From Sphingomonas faeni (GTDB lineage Bacteria > Pseudomonadota > Alphaproteobacteria > Sphingomonadales > Sphingomonadaceae), in contig NZ_JAUSZF010000001.1 in the NCBI RefSeq assembly GCF_030817315.1, positions 2,092,501 to 2,156,500 on the forward strand: a DNA stretch of 64,000 bases. The letters are read 5' to 3'. Under the pieces are notes generated by a model. That model did no database searches, had not been told where the DNA came from, and worked only from the letters and a program-made list of their open reading frames with translations. Both the position numbers and the translations under genes were made by a program. Each line of letters starts with the position of its first letter. Within the stretch, counting starts at the first letter, position 1. Below, one piece after another: positions 30,044 to 37,031 of the stretch.

Positions 30044-30310
30044 ATGCGTGCACTCATTTCCAAGGTCCTGACCGGTTCGCTGATCGCCAGCGCAGCACTT
30101 GCCGTTTCGGCTTGCGGTCCGAAGACCGAGACGACGACCGACAACACGATGGTCACCGACATGAACGCCACCGAGGGCATGGACACCATGACCGACAACA
30201 TGACTGCCGTCGACGGCACGATGAACGGTGGCATGATGGCCAACGACACCATGATGGCGAACGACACGATGATGTCGAACGACACCATGATGACCAACAA
30301 CGCAATGTAA
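30044..30310 (+). CDS. small lipoprotein with Met-rich NDTMM repeats
   Basis: The 88-residue product follows a clear AGGGAG site. The signal peptide ends in a lipobox (LAVSACGPK, lipid Cys near residue 24). The mature part is almost wholly Asp, Asn, Thr, Met and Gly: TTTDNTMVTDMNATEG, then degenerate repeats MMANDTMMANDTMMSNDTMM to the end. DNA repeats of the ANDTMM/SNDTMM type are visible from about 30235. Met-rich runs can bind copper(I) or act as methionine-oxidation sinks, but no function is known here. Two hairpins downstream may terminate it. Confidence 0.8.
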   Translation: MRALISKVLTGSLIASAALAVSACGPKTETTTDNTMVTDMNATEGMDTMTDNMTAVDGTMNGGMMANDTMMANDTMMSNDTMMTNNAM

Positions 30311-30364
30311 TCCCCTAGGAAACCACCCGTTCATTCGGGTGATTTCCGACAGGACTTACGTGAC

Positions 30365-30402
30365 GTGAAGGGCCGTTCGGGCAACCGGGCGGCCCTTTGT
30401 CG
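30365..30402 (+). terminator. terminator after the Met-rich lipoprotein gene
   Basis: AGGGCCG and CGGCCCT form a 7-bp stem around a loop, followed by TTTGTCGTT. A weaker CACCCG/CGGGTG hairpin stands just before it at about 30322-30342. The rest of the 282-bp gap to the next gene shows nothing else. Confidence 0.65.
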
Positions 30403-30592
30403 TTCGGGTTCCCACGGACCGGACCTCGCATCTCAGCCGATCGTTACGGATGCGGCGAACGACGCTTGGCACCATGTAGAATGTTCCTTGCGAGCACGTG
30501 CGGGGCTGATCCCGGGAAAAGGTTAAAATCGCTTGGGAGTTTCTGCGAAACGCTTTAGATTCGTTTGCTTGGAATGCCCTGGGGAGGTTGGA

Positions 30593-31303
30593 ATGAAGGT
30601 GTTGCGTACCGCGCTCGCGCTTTGCGTGGCGTCGAGCGGGCTCGCTGTCGCGCAGTCGGCGTCGGCGCAGTTCTTTTTGCAGTCGCGCGATTTTTCCGCC
30701 GCACCCGTCACCGGCGAGGAAGCGGACCTCGGCCAGCCCCTGCCCGGCGCGACGTCGGCGGAAATGCGTGCGGCCCTGGTGTGGCACATGCGCGCCGCGC
30801 TCAACGTCGCGGCGTTGCAGTGCCAGTTCGAACCGACCCTGCTGACGGTGCCGAACTATAACTCGATCCTGACGGACCATGGCGAGGAGTTGAAGGGGGC
30901 CTTCGACACGCTCACCAAATACTTCCTGCGCGTGAACAAGGCAGCGGGGGTCAGGGCCGGGCAGGCCGCGCTCGACCAGTTCGGTACGCGGACTTATTCG
31001 AGCTTCGCCACGGTCGCGGCGCAGTACGGTTTTTGCCAGACCGCAGGGTCGATCGGGCGCGACGCGGTATTCGCACCGCGCGGTCATTTCGCCGAAGTCG
31101 CGCTGGCCCGCTCGCGCGAGTTGCGGAACAGCCTGATCCCGTGGGGCGAGCAGCGCTTTCCGCGGTACATCGGCCGCGAACGGTCGGCCCCGACGATGAT
31201 CCGCCTCGATCCGATCTGCTGGAACAAGAAGGGCGAATGGGTCGCGAAGAAGTGCGGCGCGCAGAACTGGCCACCGGCTGGTGTCGGGATAGCGACCCGC
31301 TGA
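30593..31303 (+). CDS. exported protein of unknown function
   Basis: ATG 30593 follows GGGGAGG and gives a 236-residue product; the upstream in-frame ATG at 30533 lacks a site and would bury the signal peptide. The N-terminus is a standard Sec signal (MKVLRTALALCVASSGLAVA, likely cut after SAQ). The mature domain is alpha-helical in appearance, with paired Cys residues (LQCQF, GFCQT, ICWNKK, KKCGAQ) that could form disulphides in the periplasm. I do not recognise a family. Confidence 0.8.
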   Translation: MKVLRTALALCVASSGLAVAQSASAQFFLQSRDFSAAPVTGEEADLGQPLPGATSAEMRAALVWHMRAALNVAALQCQFEPTLLTVPNYNSILTDHGEELKGAFDTLTKYFLRVNKAAGVRAGQAALDQFGTRTYSSFATVAAQYGFCQTAGSIGRDAVFAPRGHFAEVALARSRELRNSLIPWGEQRFPRYIGRERSAPTMIRLDPICWNKKGEWVAKKCGAQNWPPAGVGIATR

Positions 31304-31409
31304 GTGCGGGCGCGGCGATCTCTCTGATCCCGTCACCCCCGCGAAAGCTGGGGTGACGGACTAGGGGATGGGGTATTCCTGGTCTCGCGCACGATCGCGC
31401 GGCACACTC

Positions 31410-32042
31410 TCAGCGCAGGCCGAGCAGCTTGTGCGTCTGGAGCGAGAGCCGCCACTGCGGGCGTTCCATGACCAGATCGACGCACGCCTCCCGGTTCGCA
31501 TCCGCCCGCGGATCGTCGAGCGGCTGGAGCAGGAAATTCGCGAAGTCCCAGGTCTCGACCTCTTCGATGTCGCTGCCCGGCTGCGGCCAGACCAGCTTCA
31601 GCTCGTGCCCGGCGCGCTGGACGACGATGCTGCCTGCCTTGGGACTGATGCAGATCCAGTCGATACCGGAATGCGCCGGGATCGTGCCGTTGCTCTCCAT
31701 CGCGATCCGGAAGCCCTCGTCGTGCAGCGCATCGACGATCGCGTCGTCGATCTGCAGCATCGGCTCGCCACCGGTCAGGACGACGAAGCGGTCGCGCGCG
31801 CCCTCTCCCCAAAAGCCCGCGACCGCCGAGGCCAAGGCCCGCGCGTCGGCGAACTTGCCGCCGCCGAGCCCATCGGTGCCGACGAACTCGGTATCGCAGA
31901 ACTTGCATACCGCGGTGGCGCGGTCCTGTTCGCGGCCCGACCACAGGTTGCAGCCGGCGAACCGGACGAACACCGCACGGCGGCCGGCATTCACGCCCTC
32001 GCCCTGCAGCGTGAGGAACATCTCCTTGACGGCGTAGCTCAT
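31410..32042 (-). CDS. queE: 7-carboxy-7-deazaguanine synthase
   Basis: QueE is a radical-SAM enzyme that contracts the ring of carboxy-tetrahydropterin in queuosine precursor synthesis. From ATG 32042 the product is 210 residues. The cluster motif is the expanded C-x14-C-x2-C form (GCNLWSGREQD...CKFCDTEF) typical of this subgroup. LTGGEPMLQ follows as the SAM-binding segment. The start is four bases after the queC stop, so queC-queE form one operon. Confidence 0.94.
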   Translation of the reverse strand: MSYAVKEMFLTLQGEGVNAGRRAVFVRFAGCNLWSGREQDRATAVCKFCDTEFVGTDGLGGGKFADARALASAVAGFWGEGARDRFVVLTGGEPMLQIDDAIVDALHDEGFRIAMESNGTIPAHSGIDWICISPKAGSIVVQRAGHELKLVWPQPGSDIEEVETWDFANFLLQPLDDPRADANREACVDLVMERPQWRLSLQTHKLLGLR

Positions 32043-32046
32043 GGCG

Positions 32047-32763
32047 TCAGGCCGGCCCAAATGCTGGGGGCACGGCGTAACGCGTCGGGTCGGCGATCCC
32101 GGCCTCGTCGAAACCACGCGCGCGCAGGCGGCAGCTGTCGCACTCGCCGCAATGCTCGCCGGCGGGCGTCGGATCGTAGCACGACCAGCTCAAGCCCAGG
32201 TCGAGCCCGAGGCGCGTGCCTTCGCGAACGATGTCCGCCTTGGTCATCATCTGGAGCGGCGCCTGGATGCGGAACGGTTCGCCCTCGACGCCGGCCTTCG
32301 TGGCGAGTTCGGCTAGCCCTTCGAAGGCCGCGATGAACTCGGGTCGGCAATCGGGATAACCGGAATAGTCGAGCGCGTTGACGCCGATATAGATGTCACG
32401 CGCGCCCGCCGCCTCGGCCCAGCCGAGCGCGAGGCTGAGGAAGATGGTGTTGCGCGCGGGAACGTAGGTGACGGGGATGCCGCCGCCGTCCTCGGTACCC
32501 GCACCGTCCTTCGGCACGTCGATATCGGCGGTCAGCGCGGAGCCGCCGAATGCGGACAGGTCCATCGGCAGGACGATGTGGCGTTCGGCACCGAGTGCGC
32601 TGGCGACGCGGCGCGCGGCGTCGAGTTCGATCCGGTGACGCTGATTATAGTCGAACGACAGCGCGAGCACGCGCTGGCCGGCTTCGCGCGCGAGTGCGGC
32701 GGATACCATCGAGTCGAGCCCGCCCGAGACGAGGGCGACCGCAAAGGGAGCAGGGGATGTCAT
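32047..32763 (-). CDS. queC: 7-cyano-7-deazaguanine synthase
   Basis: QueC converts 7-carboxy-7-deazaguanine and ammonia to preQ0 with ATP. The 238-residue product starts near the PP-loop [10 protein letters not shown]. It shows SFDYNQRH and [18 protein letters not shown]. The zinc site is near the C-terminus ([17 protein letters not shown]). It is first in the queC-queE pair. The leader upstream contains three hairpins, the last with a T-run, described separately. Confidence 0.95.
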   Translation of the reverse strand: MTSPAPFAVALVSGGLDSMVSAALAREAGQRVLALSFDYNQRHRIELDAARRVASALGAERHIVLPMDLSAFGGSALTADIDVPKDGAGTEDGGGIPVTYVPARNTIFLSLALGWAEAAGARDIYIGVNALDYSGYPDCRPEFIAAFEGLAELATKAGVEGEPFRIQAPLQMMTKADIVREGTRLGLDLGLSWSCYDPTPAGEHCGECDSCRLRARGFDEAGIADPTRYAVPPAFGPA

Positions 32764-32791
32764 GATGCGTGTTCGCTAGGCCAGCGAACGC

Positions 32792-32885
32792 AAAAAAGAA
32801 AGGGCCGCCCGGTGGAGCGGCCCCGAGTTTGGCGCGGGATGCGCGCCTTAAGGGAGTAAACGTGCTGAATAAGAGCACGTGGGTA
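32792..32885 (-). ncRNA. candidate small RNA or terminator-bearing leader upstream of queC
   Basis: On the minus strand three hairpins follow one another. The first is ACGTGCTC...GAGCACGT-like (32860-32880), the second GGCGCGCATCCCGCGCC (32831-32847). The third is GGGCCGC...GCGGCCC (32802-32823), directly followed by TTTCTTTTTT. This ends about 30 bases before the queC ATG and holds no ORF. It could be an independent sRNA, a queC attenuator or simply the terminator of hslO, which ends 190 bp upstream behind a repeat element. I matched it to no known family. Confidence 0.4.
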
Positions 32886-32925
32886 GAGGTAGGGGTGAGA
32901 CGTAAAAACGACGTTAACGCCGCGC

Positions 32926-33075
32926 CTTCCCCTCTCCCCTGGGGGAGAGGGAGGGAGCAGCCGCTTGGCTGCGGAAGGGTGAGGGGTGGTTGGGATTAGC
33001 GTCCGGAGCCTCACTCCCCTCACCCTCCCACGCGCAAGTACGCGCGGGCCCCTCCCTCTCCCCGGAGGGGCGAGG
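32926..33075. repeat. REPIN-like paired palindrome
   Basis: CCCCTCTCCCCTGGGGGAGA at the left pairs with TCTCCCCGGAGGGGCGAGGG at the right. Inner arms are GGGTGAGGGG and CCCCTCACCCTCC. It directly follows the hslO stop. Confidence 0.87.
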
Positions 33076-33078
33076 GTA

Positions 33079-33984
33079 TTAGGCGTCGACCGGAACGGGG
33101 AATTTCTTCGCGCAGAACGCGCAGTCGACGATGATGAAGCCGGTTTCATCCGCCATCGACTGGCGTTCTTCCAGCGGGAATTTGGAGATCACGCCCTTGA
33201 TATAGTCCGGATCGCAGCGGCACCCGCGGACTATCGGGATATCCGCGAGGATGCGGACGTCCTCTTCCTCGTTGAACAGCCGCCACACCAGCGTTTCCAG
33301 CGGCAACGTCGCATCCGTCAGTTCATCCGCGCTCATCGTCGAGCCGAGCGTGGCGACATGCTCCCATTCCGGGTGGTCGAGCTTGGTGTGCAACCGCTCG
33401 CGGCCATCCTCGCCCTCGGGAAGGTGCTGGAGGAACAGGCCGCCGGAGATACAGCGACCGTCGGGGCCCTTCGCCATGCCGGTGCGGATCATCGTCGGGA
33501 TCTGCTCGGACTGCGTGAAATAGCTCTGCGCGGCCTGCGACAGCGTGTCGCCGTCGAGCGGCACGATGCCTTGATAGCGTTCGTTGCTGCTCGCCATGTC
33601 GAACGTGATCGCCAGATAGCCGGCACCGAACAGCGCGAACAGCGATGGCTCGGCGGGGGCTTCGGCGAGCTTGTCCGCGTCGTATTCGATGTACCCACGC
33701 ACTTCGCCGCCGCGGTAATCGCAGACCAGTAGCTGGACGACGCCATTGTCGGTGCGCGTCTGCATCGTCAGCTGACCGCTCGAATCCTTGAGCGTCGAGC
33801 CGATCAGCGCGGCAAGCGTCAGCGCCTCGGCGAGTAGCTTCTCGATCGCGGGCGGGTAAGCGTGCGCGGCGAGCACTTCATCGAGCGCGGTGCCAAGCCG
33901 CACGATCCGGCCACGGGCACTACGCGCGGGGATCGCGAAGGCCAGCGCGCGGTCGAGATCGGTCATGTTGGGGTCGTTCACCAT
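33079..33984 (-). CDS. hslO: Hsp33 redox-regulated chaperone
   Basis: Hsp33 is a holdase that is activated when oxidation releases its zinc. The C-terminal zinc centre is intact: CRCDPDYIKGVI and, about 30 residues on, CAFCAKKF supply four Cys. The N-terminal core begins DLDRALAFAIPARSARGRIVRL. The start is ambiguous among three adjacent codons (ATG 33987, ATG 33984, GTG 33981); all have AAGGA immediately upstream, and 33984 is used here, giving 301 residues. The frame continues upstream only into a repeat. It is third in the argD-argF-hslO series. Confidence 0.94.
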   Translation of the reverse strand: MVNDPNMTDLDRALAFAIPARSARGRIVRLGTALDEVLAAHAYPPAIEKLLAEALTLAALIGSTLKDSSGQLTMQTRTDNGVVQLLVCDYRGGEVRGYIEYDADKLAEAPAEPSLFALFGAGYLAITFDMASSNERYQGIVPLDGDTLSQAAQSYFTQSEQIPTMIRTGMAKGPDGRCISGGLFLQHLPEGEDGRERLHTKLDHPEWEHVATLGSTMSADELTDATLPLETLVWRLFNEEEDVRILADIPIVRGCRCDPDYIKGVISKFPLEERQSMADETGFIIVDCAFCAKKFPVPVDA

Positions 33985-33990
33985 CATTCC

Positions 33991-34088
33991 TTCGTCATCC
34001 TCGCGCAGGCGGGGATCCATCATGGCAAACGACCGTGAAAGCCGAGCCGGTAGCGTTTATGGGTTCCCGCCTCCGCGGGAATGACGAA
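33991..34088. repeat. paired palindrome, 'CGTCATCC...GGGAATGACG' family
   Basis: TTCGTCATCCTCGCGCAGGC plus GGGGA at the left is inverted as TCCCGCCTCCGCGGGAATGA plus CGAA at the right. It is closely related to the copy at 10437. Its left edge abuts the hslO ribosome-binding site. Confidence 0.87.
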
Positions 34089-34128
34089 AATGGGGAGCTA
34101 GACCCGTGGCTTCAACCGACACGCCCCC

Positions 34129-35049
34129 TCAACCGATCTGCCCGAAGCACCAGCGCAGCACCGACTTCTGCGCGTGGAGGCGGTTCTCGGCCTCCTGCCA
34201 GATCAGCGACTGCGGACCGTCGATGACGTCCGACGTGACCTCTTCCTCGCGGTGCGCGGGCAGGCAGTGGAGGAACTTCGCGTCGGGCTTGGCCATCGCC
34301 ATCAGTGCGGCATCCACCTGATACGGCGTCAGCGCCTTCAGCTTCGCCTCGGCATGCGCCTGGCCCATCGAGATCCAGGTGTCGGTGACGACGATGTCCG
34401 CCCCCTCGACCGCTTCGCGTGGGTCGGAGACGACGCGCGCCCTGCCCGACGCCCGAACGATCGCTTCTTCCTCGGGCTGGAACCCCTGCGGGCACGCCGC
34501 GACGACATCGAACTGCATCAGCCCGGCCGCCTCGACGATCGAGGCGAGCACGTTGTTCCCGTCGCCGAGCCACGCGACCTTGAGGCCGGGGAGCGTCTTG
34601 CCGCTCTCGATGATCGTCAGCAGGTCGGCCATGATCTGGCACGGATGCGACGCGTCGGTCAGACCGTTGATGACCGGGACCGACGCGTAATGCGCCATCT
34701 CCTCGATCTTGGCGTGATCGTCGGTGCGGATCATGATCGCGTCGACATAGCCCGACAGGATGCGCGCGGTGTCGGCGATCGACTCGCCGCGCCCGAGCTG
34801 CATCGAGCCGCCGTCGGACACGATCGAGGTGCCGCCGAGCTGGCGGATCGCCATGTCGAACGAAAAGCGCGTACGGGTGGAGCTCTTCTCGAACACCATC
34901 GCGAGCGTGTGGCCGGCGAGCGGCGCGTCGGCGTCGGCGCGGCCCTTGGGGAAGCCCGCTCGTGCGGCCTTGCGGTCGAGCGCGTCGGCGAGCATCGCGG
35001 CGATGCCGTCGGCTCCAGCGTCGGTGAGATTCAGAAAATGGCGGGTCAT
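34129..35049 (-). CDS. argF: ornithine carbamoyltransferase
   Basis: The enzyme condenses ornithine and carbamoyl phosphate to citrulline in arginine synthesis. The 306-residue product contains the carbamoyl-phosphate loop [11 protein letters not shown] (near residue 49), [12 protein letters not shown], and the ornithine-side motifs DTWISMGQ and [12 protein letters not shown]. The length is normal. It follows argD in the same direction with a repeat element of about 130 bp in the gap. That may affect coupling of the two. Confidence 0.96.
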   Translation of the reverse strand: MTRHFLNLTDAGADGIAAMLADALDRKAARAGFPKGRADADAPLAGHTLAMVFEKSSTRTRFSFDMAIRQLGGTSIVSDGGSMQLGRGESIADTARILSGYVDAIMIRTDDHAKIEEMAHYASVPVINGLTDASHPCQIMADLLTIIESGKTLPGLKVAWLGDGNNVLASIVEAAGLMQFDVVAACPQGFQPEEEAIVRASGRARVVSDPREAVEGADIVVTDTWISMGQAHAEAKLKALTPYQVDAALMAMAKPDAKFLHCLPAHREEEVTSDVIDGPQSLIWQEAENRLHAQKSVLRWCFGQIG

Positions 35050-35053
35050 AATA

Positions 35054-35183
35054 TCCTCCCCGGCATGGGGAGGGGGACCGCTTGCAAAGCAAGTGGTGGA
35101 GGGGGACCTCCACGGTGCTTTGCTGCGGGGCGATCCCCCTCCGCCATGCTTCGCATGGTCCCCCTCCCCGCGTGCGGAGAGGA
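35054..35183. repeat. REPIN-like paired palindrome between argD and argF
   Basis: ATCCTCCCCGGCATGGGGAG at the left pairs loosely with CTCCCCGCGTGCGGAGAGGAT at the right (quoted in part). Inner pairs are GGACCGCTTGC/GCATGGTCCCC and GGGGGACCTCC-type arms. It is a divergent variant of the family. Confidence 0.75.
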
Positions 35184-35189
35184 TTTAAA

Positions 35190-36380
35190 TCAATCGTCGG
35201 CAGCCGGCACGTACACTCGCGCGGCGGTCGACAGCTTGTCGATGCACTCGGCGATGTGGCTCTCGTCGATCACCAGCGGTGGCAGGATGCGGATGACGTT
35301 CTCGCCTGCCGACACCAGCAGCAGATTGTGATGATCGCGCGCGAACGCGACGAACGCGCGGCTGTCGCTCTTGAGCTTCAGTCCGAGCATCAGCCCGGTG
35401 CCGCGGACGCTGTCGAACAGGTGATCGTGGTTCGGGATCATCTGTTCGAGCCCCTGCCGCAACCGGTCGCCCATCGCCGTGACGTTGTCGAGGAAACCGT
35501 CCTCGAGCATCACGTCGAGCACGGCCTCGCCCGCTGCCATCCCGAGCGGGTTACCGCCATAGGTGGAGCCGTGCGTGCCGGCGACCATGCCCTTGGCCGC
35601 TTCCTCGGTCGCGAGGCACGCGCCGAGCGGGAAGCCGCCGCCGATACCCTTGGCGACCGCCATGATGTCGGGCGTAATGCCGTACAGCTCGTGCGCGAAG
35701 AACTTGCCGGTGCGTCCGTAGCCGCACTGGACCTCGTCGAGCACCAGCAACAGGCCATGCTCGTCGCACGCTTTCCGCAAACCGGTCAGGAACTCGTGGC
35801 TAGCCTGGCGGATGCCGCCCTCGCCCTGGATCGGCTCGACCAGGAATCCGGCCGTGTTGTCGTCGATCAGCGCGAGCGCGCCTTCGAGATCGTTGAAGTT
35901 CGCATAAGCGAACCCCGGCAGCAACGGCTCGAAGCCGTCGCGCATCTTCGCCTGGTTGGTGGCCGAGATCGTCCCCAGCGTGCGCCCGTGGAACGCGGTG
36001 TCGAACGTGATCAGCGTGTGCCGCTGCGGATTGCCATTGGCGAAATGATAGCGCCGCGCGGTCTTGATCGCGCACTCGACCGCTTCCGCACCCGAATTGG
36101 TGAAGAACACGGTGTCGGCGAATGTGTTGTCGACCAAGCGCTGCGCGAGATGCTCGCCCTGCGGCGATCCGTACAGGTTCGACACGTGCATCAGCGTCGC
36201 GGCCTGCTCGGTGATCGCCTTGGTCAAATGCGGATGGCCATGGCCGAGCGCGTTGACCGCGATGCCGCTGGCGAAATCGAGATATTGCTGGCCGTCCTCG
36301 CCATAGAGGTACGCGCCCTCGCCTCGGACCGGACGCACGCCACACCGCGGGTAGACGGGCATGAGCGGGGTGATGGTCAC
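35190..36380 (-). CDS. argD: acetylornithine / succinyldiaminopimelate aminotransferase
   Basis: This PLP enzyme transaminates N-acetylornithine in arginine synthesis. GTG 36380 was chosen: AAGGAAG stands about seven bases upstream and the product begins MTITPLMPVYPRCGVRPVRG as in relatives. It is 396 residues long. Visible motifs are FASGIAVNALGHGHP, FTNSGAEAVECAIK, FHGRTLGTISAT, LVLDEVQCGYGRTGKFFAHE and the PLP-Lys segment AVAKGIGGGFPLGA. It opens the argD-argF-hslO series. Confidence 0.95.
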   Translation of the reverse strand: MTITPLMPVYPRCGVRPVRGEGAYLYGEDGQQYLDFASGIAVNALGHGHPHLTKAITEQAATLMHVSNLYGSPQGEHLAQRLVDNTFADTVFFTNSGAEAVECAIKTARRYHFANGNPQRHTLITFDTAFHGRTLGTISATNQAKMRDGFEPLLPGFAYANFNDLEGALALIDDNTAGFLVEPIQGEGGIRQASHEFLTGLRKACDEHGLLLVLDEVQCGYGRTGKFFAHELYGITPDIMAVAKGIGGGFPLGACLATEEAAKGMVAGTHGSTYGGNPLGMAAGEAVLDVMLEDGFLDNVTAMGDRLRQGLEQMIPNHDHLFDSVRGTGLMLGLKLKSDSRAFVAFARDHHNLLLVSAGENVIRILPPLVIDESHIAECIDKLSTAARVYVPAADD

Positions 36381-36484
36381 AAGCGCTTCCTTTCCGAAAC
36401 GAGAAGGGCGACCCACTGGCCGCCCGGAATGCCTAATACGGACGCAGGGGGAGACGCGTCAACCTCGGCGGGCGCGCTATCGTG

Positions 36485-36745
36485 TCAGACTTTAGCTTGC
36501 CGCAACGCTTCGTTCATTCGCGACTGCCAGCCGGGACCGGTCGCGCGAAACTTGTCGAGCACGTCTGGGTCGAGGCGCAGGGTCACGGTCTTCTTGGTGG
36601 GCGCGGCTTGCGGGCCGCGGCGCCGGACCAGTAGTGCGGCGACCTCGGGCGGCAGCATTTCGGAAGCTGGCCGGGCTTCGGCGATCATCTCATCGGTCCA
36701 GATCGGATTGTCGTCATAATCCGGCGGCGGCGGGCCCTTACTCAT
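36485..36745 (-). CDS. brnA: BrnA-family antitoxin
   Basis: The 86-residue product has an acidic N-terminus with DNPIWTDEMIAEARPA and a C-terminal ribbon-helix-helix (TKKTVTLRLDPDVLDKFRATGPGWQS, quoted in part as TVTLRLDPDVLDKF). It ends RMNEALRQAKV, the BrnA antitoxin signature. It should neutralise BrnT and, through the RHH domain, repress the operon. It overlaps the brnT stop by eight bases, the usual toxin-first arrangement for this pair. Confidence 0.93.
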   Translation of the reverse strand: MSKGPPPPDYDDNPIWTDEMIAEARPASEMLPPEVAALLVRRRGPQAAPTKKTVTLRLDPDVLDKFRATGPGWQSRMNEALRQAKV

Positions 36746-36995
36746 ACCGTCTCATCTCCTTCTCATGCGCCCTGCGAAAGCTGATGACCCGCGCGACGGC
36801 ACTCGCAACCGTGAAGACGACGCAATATCCCCGGCCGCCGATCCGGCCGCGTGCCAGCAACCTGGTTTCGCCGTAATCGTGCCGATCATCGACATAGATA
36901 CTCGGATCGGTATCAAATCCGCGAAATTCGGCCAGAGACAGCCCGTGCTTGGCGATATTCGCCGCGTCCTTATCTGGATCGAACGTGATCTCCAT
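36738..36995 (-). CDS. brnT: BrnT-family ribonuclease toxin
   Basis: The 85-residue protein begins MEITFDPDKDAANIAKHGLS and contains DRHDYGETRLLARGRIGGR. It ends VISFRRAHEKEMRRYE, the conserved strand-helix of BrnT. The family is RelE-like and cleaves RNA, arresting growth until BrnA binds. It is the first gene of the brnT-brnA pair. The pair sits between parE and argD, both housekeeping genes on the same strand, with no sign of a larger island. Confidence 0.94.
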   Translation of the reverse strand: MEITFDPDKDAANIAKHGLSLAEFRGFDTDPSIYVDDRHDYGETRLLARGRIGGRGYCVVFTVASAVARVISFRRAHEKEMRRYE

Positions 36996-37031
36996 CTAGC
37001 CCCCCGGCTCAAATTGTCAATACGATTTACG

